Positions 34,936 through 44,015 of a stretch of DNA of 64,000 bases are shown piece by piece. This DNA is from an uncultured Roseobacter sp. (GTDB taxonomy: Bacteria; Pseudomonadota; Alphaproteobacteria; Rhodobacterales; Rhodobacteraceae), in contig NZ_CANMNK010000001.1 of NCBI RefSeq assembly GCF_947499265.1, positions 85,001-149,000 of the forward strand. The letters run 5' to 3'. The translations under genes and the position numbers were made by a program. A model generated the notes under the pieces. That model did no database searches. It was not told where the DNA came from and worked only from the letters and a program-made list of their open reading frames with translations. How positions within the stretch are numbered: position 1 is the stretch's first letter; every line of letters starts with the position of its first letter.

Positions 34936-35663
34936 GAGAAGATGCGGTAATAGAACCAATCGGGCAAGAACTGGCTGCCACGGAAGACCCAGGAAAACAC
35001 CTGAGGAAAGCTAACCTTGAACTTGTTGGTGTTCATCTGCTTGAACATCTCTTCGGCAGCCTCTTCGGGGGTCATGATAAAGGGCATCTTGAAGTCATTC
35101 TTTTCCGTCAACTGGGTCTTGATGAACCCCGGATTGGAAACCTGAACCTGCACGCCGGAGCCGCGCAAATCGGCATACATGCATTCTGCCAGTGACATGG
35201 TTCCCGCCTTGGACGCGGTATATCCGATCGAGCCCGGCAACCCGCGAAACCCGCTGAGGCTGCCGGTGATCACGATATGGCCCGCATCGCGCCCCACCAT
35301 GCCCGGCACAACAGCGCCCATGACCCGCACAAGCCCGGTGAAATTGATGTCCGCCATGGCCGTCGCGTGCTCCGCATGCCATTCCTGCGCCCCGAAGGGC
35401 CAATAAACACCCGCCAGGAACACCACACCGTCCAAAGGGCCAATCGCCTCAACGGCGTCCTTGACGCTTTGATCGTCTGACACATCGACGGTTTGGTAGG
35501 ATCCCTCATGCGGCAGGCTCTCCACAAGCGCCTTCAGCTTATCCTCGGACCGGGCGGATACGATCACATGCGCGCCTGCCTGGCTCAGCCTTTTGGCCAG
35601 AGCGGCGCCCAGACCGTCACCCGCCCCGACCAGCCAATAGCGCTTTGCCGTCCAGTCTTTCAT
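34932..35663 (-). CDS. Short-chain dehydrogenase/reductase, last gene of the RpoE-ChrR-linked operon
   Basis: This 243-residue NAD(P)-dependent oxidoreductase has the cofactor motif VGAGDGLGAALAKR (a variant of TGxxxGxG), catalytic serine in ITGSLSGF and YxxxK in GYTASKAGT. The C-terminus carries an extra amphipathic or hydrophobic end (FSWVFRGSQFLPDWFYYRIF) that could touch the membrane. By gene order it corresponds to RSP_1087 of Rhodobacter sphaeroides, in an operon driven by RpoE during singlet-oxygen stress. The start overlaps the DUF3833 stop as ATGA. The substrate is unknown; lipid modification is a reasonable guess from the neighbours. Confidence 0.88.
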   Translation of the reverse strand: MKDWTAKRYWLVGAGDGLGAALAKRLSQAGAHVIVSARSEDKLKALVESLPHEGSYQTVDVSDDQSVKDAVEAIGPLDGVVFLAGVYWPFGAQEWHAEHATAMADINFTGLVRVMGAVVPGMVGRDAGHIVITGSLSGFRGLPGSIGYTASKAGTMSLAECMYADLRGSGVQVQVSNPGFIKTQLTEKNDFKMPFIMTPEEAAEEMFKQMNTNKFKVSFPQVFSWVFRGSQFLPDWFYYRIFS

Positions 35664-36223
35664 GTCCCGTCCTTCGGTCGCATCGTCGCCACCAGTTCAG
35701 CGACCTTGATCCCGAATTTGCGGAATTGAGAGCGGTTCATGATCGTGCCGTTGGGTGCCAGGTACATCCAGTCCACCGTGTTGAGCACATGCCCCCCTGA
35801 TGCCTCCGGCAGTTTGATCCGGTATTTCAATTGCACTGTTGGCCCGGTCTGTTGTCCTATCCCTGCGCCAATGACATCCCCTGCGGTCGCCCGAATGCGG
35901 CCATTCTCGGAGAGCGTCAGGTGCCACTCGCGGTCTTGCGTACTGCCATCGTCATAGACGAACCGTTCCTTCAACGACCCTTTGGTACCATCCCATTTCC
36001 CTTCGAAATCGGCAACAAACCGGCTGCTGACCCGCCCGAATGGCCCGTAAATGACCCCTTCGCATAGGAGCGGTCCATTCAGATGATGACGGACGTCAAA
36101 TTCCGGTGTCGCATCTTCATAATCCTCGGGTTTCTGCGCAACGAAACCCATCGACTGCCTCAACACCCACACCACAAGAAGCCCGAGCGCTGCGCCAAGA
36201 AAGATGTATATCCAAGCACTCAT
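35660..36223 (-). CDS. DUF3833 family protein
   Basis: This 187-residue protein has an N-terminal membrane anchor (IYIFLGAALGLLVVWVL). A beta-rich domain follows with the family motifs NGPLLCEGVIYGPFGRVSSRF and DDGSTQDREWHL, and a C-terminal MYLAPNGTIMNRSQFRKFGIKVAEL. The fold is lipocalin-like in appearance. It is known as a conserved member of the RpoE-ChrR-associated gene group. Overlap with the SDR gene (ATGA) and a 4-base gap from the MFS gene show co-translation. The function is not known. Confidence 0.9.
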   Translation of the reverse strand: MSAWIYIFLGAALGLLVVWVLRQSMGFVAQKPEDYEDATPEFDVRHHLNGPLLCEGVIYGPFGRVSSRFVADFEGKWDGTKGSLKERFVYDDGSTQDREWHLTLSENGRIRATAGDVIGAGIGQQTGPTVQLKYRIKLPEASGGHVLNTVDWMYLAPNGTIMNRSQFRKFGIKVAELVATMRPKDGT

Positions 36224-36227
36224 TCGT

Positions 36228-37463
36228 TCAGACCTCCCTCAGGTTGGTCATCGCCAAAAGGGCGATGGCCATCAGTTTCAGACCGCAAGGCACCGCGGCA
36301 TAGAGAAACGCGAGCAAACCCAGCGCCTCCGCGGAGTTGTTGGCCGCGGCACCGCTTTCAAACCCCGCACGCTCGAGCAATGGCAGCAAGCTGACCGCCG
36401 CAAAGGCGAGCGTCAGCTTCGACACAAATGACCACAGGCCAAACCCTTCCGCCGCCGATGGCGAGATGCGCGCCATGCGATTGGCAAAGATGGCGGGCAG
36501 CAAGGTCAGGTCCGCCCCCAGCGTCGCACCCGAGGCCACGCATATGATAGCAAAGAGCACCCAATCCCCCGGACCAAGGGTTAACGTAAGCCCAAAGGCG
36601 CAAATGGCCAAGATCATTGCAAGGATCAGCACATCCTTGGGTCCGATCCGCTCCGCCAGCTTGCTCCAGAAAGGTGCCGCAACGGCCGCCGACAGAAAGA
36701 AGAGCAAAAGCAATGGACCCTCAAAGCCGGGCATGGCCAACCGGCTTTCGACAAAGAACAGGAACAGGGTCGAACTGACAGCAACGGGGGCGGCATTGAT
36801 CAATGCAATCAGCAGCAAGCGCCGGGCGAGCGGGTCTTTGAGCACCACGCCAAACCCGCTTGCGGGTGCCAGCCCCACCGTGCTCCATTCGCTGCGCATT
36901 GCAACGGCGGCGGCGACCGCCAGTATGCAAAACCCAAACGCAAAACCGGCGAAAGGCGCAGAAAACAAAGCCGCAAGTGCCACGGGGGCAACAGCCGCCG
37001 CACAGACCCCCAGCAGTGCGCCACTTTCACGCCAACGCGCGAGCCGCAAGTGACCCTGGCCCGCCATTTGCGTGCCTTTCATGACCCCCTGCGCGTAGAA
37101 GTTTATGGTCAGAAAGCTGAAGGCGGAAAACACCAGCGTGAGGGTCACTCCGAACCAGATCAGGGGCGGCAGAAGTGGCGGGATGGCAAAGAGACCGAAC
37201 ATGGCCACCGCGATCACCGCACAGCCGACTGCCACCGCGGTGCTGCGATGGTCCCGCAGGCGTTCAGACAGTTTGCCCAAAAGCGGGTCCTGCACGACAT
37301 CCAGCAAGCGCAGCCCAAAAAGCACGGCCCCTAGTGCGGCCAGCGAGACGCCATATTCGTCGACGTAGAATTTCGGCGCGTGAATGTAGATCGGCAGCCC
37401 GGCAGCAGCTAGGAGTGCCGCAAACAGAGAATAGGCCGGAAGACGCTCCGTATTTTGCGTCAC
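36228..37463 (-). CDS. MFS transporter of the glycoside-pentoside-hexuronide/cation symporter type
   Basis: This 411-residue inner-membrane protein with about 12 helices has the GPH-type motif in GLRLLDVVQDPLLGKLSERLRD. The GTG start overlaps the DUF1365 stop (GTGA) and follows GAGGTC; the longer frame would run deep into the neighbouring gene. Related proteins sit in the same place in the R. sphaeroides RpoE-ChrR locus (RSP_1089 by order). Sugar transport is the family's known role, but in this operon, beside DUF1365 and a flavin oxidoreductase, a lipid or other stress-related cargo is as likely. Confidence 0.87.
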   Translation of the reverse strand: MTQNTERLPAYSLFAALLAAAGLPIYIHAPKFYVDEYGVSLAALGAVLFGLRLLDVVQDPLLGKLSERLRDHRSTAVAVGCAVIAVAMFGLFAIPPLLPPLIWFGVTLTLVFSAFSFLTINFYAQGVMKGTQMAGQGHLRLARWRESGALLGVCAAAVAPVALAALFSAPFAGFAFGFCILAVAAAVAMRSEWSTVGLAPASGFGVVLKDPLARRLLLIALINAAPVAVSSTLFLFFVESRLAMPGFEGPLLLLFFLSAAVAAPFWSKLAERIGPKDVLILAMILAICAFGLTLTLGPGDWVLFAIICVASGATLGADLTLLPAIFANRMARISPSAAEGFGLWSFVSKLTLAFAAVSLLPLLERAGFESGAAANNSAEALGLLAFLYAAVPCGLKLMAIALLAMTNLREV

Positions 37464-38218
37464 CGCGAGACCTCTTTTTTCGGCGGATTGGGGCGTGCGC
37501 GGTAGCTGGCACCTTTGAACCACAGCTTAAGGGCCTGCCAGTGGATCAAGGCCAAAACGCGGCGTGCACCAAGGGGCCGGCGCACTGCAAAATTCAGGAT
37601 GGCCCGGTTTGTCAGCGGTTGACGTTTGCCCGTCAGGGTCGCGATCAGTCCGCCGTCGCCGCGCGCATAGTCGATCCAGATGCCGATGCGCGTGTCCGAG
37701 ATGTCAAAGCGAAAGGTGTATCCGCCTTCGACGGGCTGGAACGGCGAAACATGGAAAATCTTGGTCGCCTTCAACGTGTCGGTGGGCGCAATCGGACGCA
37801 GGTCGGGATGGTGGCACAGATAGCTGTGGCGGTCGCCAAATGTGTTGCTCACCTCGGCGATGACGGTGATCAACGCGCCATTCGCGCGCAGACAGAGCCA
37901 GAAACTGACCGGATTGAAGACATGCCCAAGCATGCGTGGCTGTGCCAGCAGTTCAACCTGATCGACACCGGTGATCTGATGGTGTTCGAGCACTTCGCGC
38001 ACCCAGGGCGCGCCGCGCCCCGCCCCCGGGGCACCGCCGTGATCAGCGTCGTGCAGCGAGGTCAGCCCGCGCCTGTTGCGGCCAAACAACGCGGGGGTTT
38101 GCACATCCGCTTCCGCGTCCAGCAGAACGTAGTCGACCGAATAGCGAAACGTATTCTCAACAGACCCCTTGCGACCGTGATAGGTTTGTCCGGCGATATG
38201 ATCGACGCGGGGGCTCAT
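37460..38218 (-). CDS. DUF1365 family protein
   Basis: This 252-residue protein has the family blocks YHGRKGSVENTFRYSVDYVLLD at the N-terminus, GHVFNPVSFWLCLR in the centre and FHVSPFQPVEGGYTFRFD. Across bacteria it is found together with the FAD-dependent oxidoreductase upstream of it and often a cyclopropane-fatty-acid-synthase-like methyltransferase, which suggests a role in fatty-acid modification. It is fused by ATGA and GTGA overlaps to both neighbours. In R. sphaeroides the corresponding gene belongs to the RpoE regulon. The biochemical activity is not established as far as I know. Confidence 0.92.
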   Translation of the reverse strand: MSPRVDHIAGQTYHGRKGSVENTFRYSVDYVLLDAEADVQTPALFGRNRRGLTSLHDADHGGAPGAGRGAPWVREVLEHHQITGVDQVELLAQPRMLGHVFNPVSFWLCLRANGALITVIAEVSNTFGDRHSYLCHHPDLRPIAPTDTLKATKIFHVSPFQPVEGGYTFRFDISDTRIGIWIDYARGDGGLIATLTGKRQPLTNRAILNFAVRRPLGARRVLALIHWQALKLWFKGASYRARPNPPKKEVSR

Positions 38219-39558
38219 TCGGCTGCGACTCTCTCCTGCTCGACACTGCGAAGGTCGCGCACCACATCAACCGCGCTGCTCAACCCGTCCTCATGAAATC
38301 CATTTTTCATCCACGCACCGCAGAACCAGGTGTTTTGCGCGCCGTTGAACGATTGGACGTCCTTTTGCGCCTCCAGCGCTGCCAGATCGTAGACCGGATG
38401 CCGGAAGGTCACACTGTCATAGATCAACTCTTCCCGGATCCTACGCTTTGTGTTCAGGGTGACGAAGTGCAGGTCATCCTCGGGGATCGGTTGCAACGAG
38501 TTCATCCAATAGGTCAGATCGATGCGATCTGATTTTGCGTCCTTGTCTTCGGTGTAGACCCAGCTGGCCCAGGTCTTGCGCCGTTTGGGCATGAGGGACG
38601 TATCGCAGTGCAAGACGATGTCGTTGGATTGATAGGCAATGGCACCCAATGCTTTTTCTTCCTGCTCGGATGGGTCGGTCAGCAAGCGCAGGGAGTCGTC
38701 CGAGTGTGTGGCAAAGACCACGTGGTCAAAGACTTCCGGTTCGCCGCCCCAGGTGCGTACCTTGACCTGGCCCGGACCCCGCGTCACGGAGTGTACCGCA
38801 GCACCCGTTCTCAGCTCCGTGCCAGCGGCCCGCAACGCTGTCTCAAGCCGGTCCACATATTGTCGCGACCCACCCTGCACCGTGTGCCACTGATGCTGCC
38901 CGTGCACGCCCAGCAGCGCGTGGTTTTTGAAAAACTGCACCATCGCGTGGGCCGGAAAATCCATGATTTTCTGTGTTGGCGTCGACCAGATCGCCCCGGA
39001 GAGCGGCAGCATGTAATAGTCGCGAAACCAATCACCCGTACCCAGCCGCTCCAGAAAAGCACCCAAACTCAGGCTCCGGTCCTCCGCAACCTTCACCGCA
39101 TTTTTGTTGAACCGCAAAATGTCCCGTACCATGCCCAGAAATGCCGGGGTCACGGCATTGCGCCGCTGTGCAAAAAGCGCATCAAGAGAGGTCAGCGCAT
39201 ATTCCAGGCGCCCCCCATCAATGGATGCCCCAAAGCTCATATTCGATTTGACGGTCGGCACATTCAACTGATCGAACAGCGCAGACATGTAGGGGTAGTT
39301 TTCGTGATTGAAGACGATGAAGCCGGTGTCCACCGGCTGATCACCGTTCTTGCCCGCCATCACCGTGCGCGCGTGACCGCCCAGCTTGGGTTCGGATTCA
39401 AAAAGCGTCACCTGATGGGTTTTGCCCAGCATATAAGCCGCACCCATGCCCGAAATTCCCCCGCCAATCACAGCGATTTTTTGAGTATTTCTGGGAAGCG
39501 GGTAGGATGAGAAGGTGCCTGTTGTCAGAGCGTCGAAGGGCATAAAATGCGGATCCAT
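38215..39558 (-). CDS. FAD-dependent amine-oxidase-like oxidoreductase of the RpoE-ChrR locus
   Basis: This 447-residue flavoprotein has the dinucleotide-binding motif IAVIGGGISGMGAAYML near the N-terminus, FESEPKLGGHARTV as the second FAD contact and a closing segment GAWMKNGFHEDGLSSAVDV. Family members are annotated as amine oxidase or protoporphyrinogen-oxidase-like. In R. sphaeroides the divergent neighbour of rpoE (RSP_1091) is of this type, and the locus has been linked to fatty-acid modification under singlet oxygen. The ATG beginning MDPHFMPF was chosen because a further upstream frame would overlap the promoter. It is the first gene of a five-gene, tightly coupled operon. Confidence 0.87.
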   Translation of the reverse strand: MDPHFMPFDALTTGTFSSYPLPRNTQKIAVIGGGISGMGAAYMLGKTHQVTLFESEPKLGGHARTVMAGKNGDQPVDTGFIVFNHENYPYMSALFDQLNVPTVKSNMSFGASIDGGRLEYALTSLDALFAQRRNAVTPAFLGMVRDILRFNKNAVKVAEDRSLSLGAFLERLGTGDWFRDYYMLPLSGAIWSTPTQKIMDFPAHAMVQFFKNHALLGVHGQHQWHTVQGGSRQYVDRLETALRAAGTELRTGAAVHSVTRGPGQVKVRTWGGEPEVFDHVVFATHSDDSLRLLTDPSEQEEKALGAIAYQSNDIVLHCDTSLMPKRRKTWASWVYTEDKDAKSDRIDLTYWMNSLQPIPEDDLHFVTLNTKRRIREELIYDSVTFRHPVYDLAALEAQKDVQSFNGAQNTWFCGAWMKNGFHEDGLSSAVDVVRDLRSVEQERVAAE

Positions 39559-39578
39559 TCTTGGGCGTCGTGATGCGG

Positions 39579-39608
39579 TGTATACGCTGCGTGCCATAAA
39601 ATGGATGC
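39579..39608 (-). promoter_or_regulatory. Candidate RpoE-dependent promoter of the FAD-oxidoreductase operon
   Basis: On the minus strand GCATCC (39608-39603) and TATACA (39584-39579) are separated by exactly 18 bases, the same spacing as in the rpoE promoter read on the other strand. The -35 matches the TGATCC element in four of six positions. Transcription would begin around 39573, leaving a leader of about 15 bases before the proposed ATG. Confidence 0.5.
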
Positions 39609-39632
39609 ATTAGAGCAGAAACAAAGTTTTTT

Positions 39633-39662
39633 TGATCCGCCTGTGCAGCTGCAGCGTAACTT
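39633..39662 (+). promoter_or_regulatory. RpoE-type autoregulatory promoter of rpoE-chrR
   Basis: TGATCC (39633-39638) is followed after 18 bases by TAACTT (39657-39662). TGATCC is the -35 element known for RpoE-dependent promoters in R. sphaeroides, where rpoE activates its own operon. Transcription would start near 39669, about 80 bases before the chosen rpoE start. Confidence 0.7.
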
Positions 39663-39750
39663 ATTCATGTTAGCGGGTGTTGAAAGCGAGATACAAACGA
39701 CAAACGTGATGAAGGTCACGTGCGCAGTTCCTGCGCGCCCGCAACGGACG

Positions 39751-40323
39751 ATGAAGGCTAGGCAAGAGCAAGTGAGCGTGAATACCAGTCCTGCAAGGCT
39801 GCTTTGGGTGGAGCATGTGAACCGTATCAGGGATCACAAGGACACTCAGGCATTCGCTGAGCTTTTCGATCACTTCGCCCCGCGCGTGAAGGGTTTTTTG
39901 ATCAAGTCGGGTGCGGATCCGTCGCTTGCCGAAGAATGCTCGCAGGATGTGATGGCTGCTTTGTGGCACAAGGCACATCAGTTCGATCCGACGCGGGCCT
40001 CCGTTGCAACGTGGATTTTCACGATTGCCCGGAACCGAAAAATTGATCTGCTGCGCCGACAGCGCAGACCAGAGCCAGAGGACCTCACCTGGGGTCCGGA
40101 AGAAGAACCAGATCAGACGGATGTTCTGACGCTGCAACAAGAAACGGAAATTCTGGGTGCGGCGCTTGCCAAATTGCCGCCCGCCCAAAGGGAGTTGATC
40201 GAAAAGGCGTATTTCGGGGATCTGACCCACAGCGAAATCGCAGCGGAAACCGGTCTGCCACTTGGCACGATCAAGTCTAGAATACGATTGGCGCTGGAAC
40301 GCTTGCGCCACGCAATGAAGTGA
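39751..40323 (+). CDS. rpoE: ECF sigma factor RpoE (ChrR-controlled, singlet-oxygen response)
   Basis: This sigma factor of about 190 residues belongs to the ECF group paired with ChrR. Region 2 runs from LFDHFAPRVKGFL through AEECSQDVMAALWHKAHQFDP to WIFTIARNRKIDLLRR. Region 4 is KLPPAQRELIEKAYFGDLTHSEIA followed by the helix-turn-helix LPLGTIKSRIRLALERLR. It directs transcription of genes against singlet oxygen and related oxidants. The start is uncertain: this ATG has no good ribosome site, and GTG codons at 39772 and 39778 are alternatives. The stop overlaps a GTGA just before chrR, typical for sigma/anti-sigma pairs. Confidence 0.93.
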   Translation: MKARQEQVSVNTSPARLLWVEHVNRIRDHKDTQAFAELFDHFAPRVKGFLIKSGADPSLAEECSQDVMAALWHKAHQFDPTRASVATWIFTIARNRKIDLLRRQRRPEPEDLTWGPEEEPDQTDVLTLQQETEILGAALAKLPPAQRELIEKAYFGDLTHSEIAAETGLPLGTIKSRIRLALERLRHAMK

Positions 40324-40331
40324 ACATTGAG

Positions 40332-40991
40332 ATGACCGAGACAATCAAACACCACCTGAATGACGCCGTGCTGATGGCCTATTCTGCCGGTACGCTGCCG
40401 GAGGCTTTCAACCTGATGGTTGCATCCCACCTGTCGCTTTGCGACACCTGCCGCGCGCAGGCCGAAAGCTTTGACGCACTTGGGGGCGAAGTCCTTGAGC
40501 AGATGCACGAGGCCGATGCGGTTGCCCTGCGTCCGGAATGCCTTGAGGCGACGCTTGCATTGATCGCGGGCGGCCCGGTTACGACGCCGAAAGAGGAAGC
40601 TTCGCAATGCGCCGTCTTGCCGAAACCGTTGCGTGACTATGTTGGCGGCGATCTGGAAGCGATCCGTTGGAAGCCCATCGGAATGGGCGTCAAACAAGCG
40701 ATCCTGCCAACATCAAAGGATGCCTCTGCCCGCCTGTTGTTTATTCCCGCTGGCACCGCGATGCCGGATCACGGCCACGAAGGCACGGAAATGACCATGG
40801 TGCTGAAGGGCGCATTTCAGGATGAGGACGATTATTTCGCACGGGGTGACGTGGAGATTGCGGACAGCGACATGCACCACACACCTGTTGCGGACATCCA
40901 CGAGGATTGCATTTGCCTGGCCGTGGCGGACGCGCCGCTGCGCTTTGACAGCCTGATCCCGAAGATCGCCCAGCGCTTTCTGCGCATCTGA
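40332..40991 (+). CDS. chrR: ChrR zinc-binding anti-sigma factor
   Basis: This 219-residue protein holds RpoE inactive until singlet oxygen or organic peroxide appears. The N-terminal anti-sigma domain has the zinc ligands of the family: an N-terminal histidine (IKHHLNDA), H33 and C37/C40 in ASHLSLCDTC. The C-terminal cupin domain has MPDHGHEGTEMTMVL, HHTPVADIHEDCICLAV and ends APLRFDSLIPKIAQRFLRI, very close to R. sphaeroides ChrR. The ATG gives an N-terminus aligned with that protein. All residues I can recall as needed for zinc and sensing are present, so the switch should work. Confidence 0.95.
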   Translation: MTETIKHHLNDAVLMAYSAGTLPEAFNLMVASHLSLCDTCRAQAESFDALGGEVLEQMHEADAVALRPECLEATLALIAGGPVTTPKEEASQCAVLPKPLRDYVGGDLEAIRWKPIGMGVKQAILPTSKDASARLLFIPAGTAMPDHGHEGTEMTMVLKGAFQDEDDYFARGDVEIADSDMHHTPVADIHEDCICLAVADAPLRFDSLIPKIAQRFLRI

Positions 40992-41099
40992 GCGCCGATA
41001 GCGCTTCGCGACTTGTCTGAAAAAAGGGCGTTTGACTTAACGCATTGAACCCGGTGATTTCAGGCGTTTTGACTAGGCTCGGATTTTCAGGAAAACGCC

Positions 41100-42194
41100 T
41101 TAGAGACTTACCTCAAAAGGCGTGAGGCTGGGCCAATCAAAGGTCACGCCAATTCCGGGATCGTCAGGTGCGACTGCATGATGATCCCGGATGACCAAGG
41201 GGCGTGCGGTGTAACGGTCAATCGGGAAACTGTGCACCTCCAGCCATCCACCATGTGGTTGCGCAGAGACCAAACTGACGTGCAGCTCCTGCATCCCATG
41301 ACTGCAGACCGGCACCGCCGTGCCGCGGGTGAGGTCAGCGACCTGCAACCAGCCGGTGATGCCACCACAATTGGAGGCGTCCGGCTGGACAAAGCCCAGG
41401 TCGCATTGCGCCATCGCCATCTCGAATTCGTGGATCGTATGCAGGTTCTCACCCTGCGCGACCGCCATGCCCGTTGCCCGCGTGATCTCGGCATATCCCG
41501 CGTAGTGATCGGGCAGGATCGGCTCCTCGAACCACATGATATCCTGGTCCTTCACCGCCTTTGCCAGCGATATCGCCTGCGCCACGGTCATCGAATAATT
41601 CGCATCGATCATGAAACCGGCGTCCGGGCCGATCTGCTTGCGGACGGCCCGAATGCGCGCGATGTCCTCTTCTTGCGTCGGTTGGCCGATCTTGATCTTC
41701 ACCGCGTTCAGACCAGCATCCAGATAGCCTTGGACATGCGCCAAGAGTTTCGGCAACGGGTAGGCCAGATCGATTCCACCGCCATAGGCCTTGCAGCTCT
41801 TTCCCGCGCCGCCCGCCATCTGCCACAGCGGCTGGCCCGCCGTCTTGCAGCGCAGATCCCACAAGGCGATGTCCACCGCCGAGATGGCAAAACTGACGAT
41901 CCCGCCGCGCCCGACGTAATGCATATGCCATTGCATCGCGTCATAGAGCGCTTCGATGTCCTCGCAGTCCCGCCCCACCAGAAAGGGGGCGAGATCATGA
42001 TTGATCATTGCCGCCGTTGCATGGCCCCCGCGACCACCATTGTAGGTGTAGCCGGTTGCCTCACGGCCATCTTCCAGCGTCACCGTCGCGGTGATCAGAT
42101 GAAAATGGCTGTGCTGCCCGTGTTTTGCATCCACCAGCACTTCGTCCAGGGGCACATTGAACAGGCGCGCATGGACGGCGGCAATCCTGGTCAT
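41100..42194 (-). CDS. Mandelate-racemase-subgroup enolase-superfamily acid-sugar dehydratase
   Basis: This 364-residue barrel enzyme removes water from an aldonate by abstracting the proton next to the carboxylate. It has the K-x-K base in NAVKIKIG (about residue 165), metal ligands in [15 protein letters not shown] and AQGENLH, and the C-terminal His in [10 protein letters not shown] typical of the mandelate racemase group. The substrate could be an L-fuconate-, galactarate- or pentonate-like acid; sequence reading cannot decide. It is the last gene of the minus-strand operon, which also has a dehydratase of another family. The ATG chosen lies 4 bases after the preceding stop. Confidence 0.87.
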   Translation of the reverse strand: MTRIAAVHARLFNVPLDEVLVDAKHGQHSHFHLITATVTLEDGREATGYTYNGGRGGHATAAMINHDLAPFLVGRDCEDIEALYDAMQWHMHYVGRGGIVSFAISAVDIALWDLRCKTAGQPLWQMAGGAGKSCKAYGGGIDLAYPLPKLLAHVQGYLDAGLNAVKIKIGQPTQEEDIARIRAVRKQIGPDAGFMIDANYSMTVAQAISLAKAVKDQDIMWFEEPILPDHYAGYAEITRATGMAVAQGENLHTIHEFEMAMAQCDLGFVQPDASNCGGITGWLQVADLTRGTAVPVCSHGMQELHVSLVSAQPHGGWLEVHSFPIDRYTARPLVIRDHHAVAPDDPGIGVTFDWPSLTPFEVSL

Positions 42195-42198
42195 CGCC

Positions 42199-43149
42199 TC
42201 ACATGTCTGCGCATTCAGGCACCGGGCTGATGACCGTGCCATTCTCCAGATGCTGCAACAGGTTATCGACGGTCAAAGCGCCCATTGCCGCCCGCGTTTC
42301 ATGTGTCCCGCTGCCGACATGCGGCAATAGCACGACATTGCTCAACTGACGCAATGCTTCCGGTACTTTTGGTTCCGCCTCGAAGACATCCAGACCGGCC
42401 CAGCCCAGACGCCCGTCCTGCAGCGCTGAGATCATCGCTGCTTCATCCACAACCGACCCGCGGCTGACGTTGATCAGCGTCCCTTGGGGGCCCAGGGCGT
42501 CCATGACCTCGCGGTTCACGATCTTGTTGGTCGAGGGTCCTCCGGGCGTGATGCAAATCAGGGTGTCCACGTCCCGCGCCATATCCGTCAGATTGTCATA
42601 GTATTTGTAATCGACATCTTTCTTGCTGCGCGAATGATAAACAATGGTCGTACCGAAGGGGGCCAGTTTGTCCGCGATGGCCTGGCCGATGCGGCCCAGA
42701 CCCAAAATGCCCACGGTTTGCCCATCCGCCGAGCGCGTGAGCGGCGCGTTGCCTTCGGCTTCCCAGCGCCCGGAGCGCACATAGGCATCGTCCCGCAGCA
42801 CTTCGCGGTAACAGGCCAGCATGAGCAACACCGCCGTTGTCGCAACCTCGGCGTTCAGAACATTAGGCGTGTGGGTCACAACCACCCCTTTGGCCTTCGC
42901 CGCAGTGGTGTCGATGGCGTCATAGCCAACCCCATAACAGCTGATCGCCTTGAGGTTCGGCATCGCCTCCATGAAGGCGGGTTTTACACCGTCATGACCG
43001 TTGGTTGCGACATGCGTGATGCTCGCGCCATGCTCCGCCAGCCAAGCTTGCGGGTCTTCCATGTCCTTGGCTTTGTGGATGGTGAATTTGGCGCCCAGCC
43101 GCTCCAGCATGATGTCCGTCGCGCCACCGATTAGAAAAAGTTCAGCCAT
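42199..43149 (-). CDS. D-2-hydroxyacid dehydrogenase
   Basis: This 316-residue NAD(P)-dependent enzyme resembles glyoxylate/hydroxypyruvate reductases. The cofactor motif is [16 protein letters not shown]; the active-site triad is R in [10 protein letters not shown] in FEAEPKVPE and H in [11 protein letters not shown]. In this operon it could reduce or oxidise the two- or three-carbon acid (glycolate, lactate or glycerate) released by the FAH-family hydrolase next door. Its start codon abuts the hydrolase stop with no gap. Confidence 0.9.
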   Translation of the reverse strand: MAELFLIGGATDIMLERLGAKFTIHKAKDMEDPQAWLAEHGASITHVATNGHDGVKPAFMEAMPNLKAISCYGVGYDAIDTTAAKAKGVVVTHTPNVLNAEVATTAVLLMLACYREVLRDDAYVRSGRWEAEGNAPLTRSADGQTVGILGLGRIGQAIADKLAPFGTTIVYHSRSKKDVDYKYYDNLTDMARDVDTLICITPGGPSTNKIVNREVMDALGPQGTLINVSRGSVVDEAAMISALQDGRLGWAGLDVFEAEPKVPEALRQLSNVVLLPHVGSGTHETRAAMGALTVDNLLQHLENGTVISPVPECADM

Positions 43150-43998
43150 TTATGCGTCCTCCGTGACGGTTTGGCGCTGATGTCCCAGGCCATCGATGGT
43201 CAATTCGATCACATCGCCTTTATTCAGGTAAATCGGGTGCGGTTTCATGCCCATACCCACGCCCGGTGGGGTGCCGGTGCTGATCACATCACCGGGCTGC
43301 AACGTCATCAGAGACGACAGATGCTCGATGATTTCGGCTACGGTGAAAATCATGGTTTCGGTGTTGCCGGTCTGCATGCGCTTGCCGTTCACATCGAGGC
43401 TCATCGACAGGTTTTGCGGATCCCCGACCTCATCCCGCGTCACCAGCCAGGGACCGGTCGGCCCAAAAGTGTCGCAGGACTTCCCCTTGGTCCAATTGCC
43501 CGACAGATGGTTCTGGAAATGCCGTTCCGACACGTCGTTGATCACACAATATCCGGCCACATGATCCAGCGCGTTTTCCTTGCTGACGTATTTGGCGGGC
43601 TTGCCGATCACCACGCCCAGTTCGACCTCCCAATCGGTATTGGTCGAGCCGCGCGGCATCGAGACGTCATCGTTCGGGCCAACCACGGCCGAGGTGGCCT
43701 TCATGAACAGAACCGGGTGATCCGGGAACGGGTTGCCGGTTTCAATCGCGTGATCCTTGTAGTTCAAACCGATGCACATGAACTTGCCGATGTTCCCGAC
43801 GCAAGCGCCGATGCGCGGGCTTCCCTCCACCGCTGGCAGGCTCGCAGGATCGATGGCACGCAGCTTTTCCAACCCTGCGTCCGACAGAACATCGCCCGCA
43901 ATATCCGTGACATGCGCCGATAAATCGCGCAGCGTACCACCTGCATCCAGCATTCCGGGTTTTTCAGCGCCCGCAGCACCGTATCGTACCAGTTTCAT
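43150..43998 (-). CDS. Fumarylacetoacetate-hydrolase-family C-C hydrolase, probably acting on 2,4-diketo-3-deoxy acids
   Basis: This 282-residue protein has the FAH fold. Metal ligands are in DWEVELGVVIG (two glutamates) and YCVINDVSER (aspartate), with IGLNYKDHA and PGDVISTGTPPGVG as family landmarks. Members such as 2,4-diketo-3-deoxy-L-fuconate hydrolase split diketo acids into pyruvate and a hydroxyacid. The SDR at the head of the operon would make exactly such a substrate. The Shine-Dalgarno AAGGA lies just upstream, right after a tandem repeat that copies the end of the IlvD gene. Confidence 0.85.
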   Translation of the reverse strand: MKLVRYGAAGAEKPGMLDAGGTLRDLSAHVTDIAGDVLSDAGLEKLRAIDPASLPAVEGSPRIGACVGNIGKFMCIGLNYKDHAIETGNPFPDHPVLFMKATSAVVGPNDDVSMPRGSTNTDWEVELGVVIGKPAKYVSKENALDHVAGYCVINDVSERHFQNHLSGNWTKGKSCDTFGPTGPWLVTRDEVGDPQNLSMSLDVNGKRMQTGNTETMIFTVAEIIEHLSSLMTLQPGDVISTGTPPGVGMGMKPHPIYLNKGDVIELTIDGLGHQRQTVTEDA

Positions 43999-44015
43999 AG
44001 ATCTTCCTTCAGTAA

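Noticed and set aside
41062-41100. AGGCGTTTT/AAAACGCCT inverted repeat between chrR and the enolase-family gene
   Set aside because: It could be a bidirectional terminator, but there is no T tract on either side and the loop is long; not strong enough to list.
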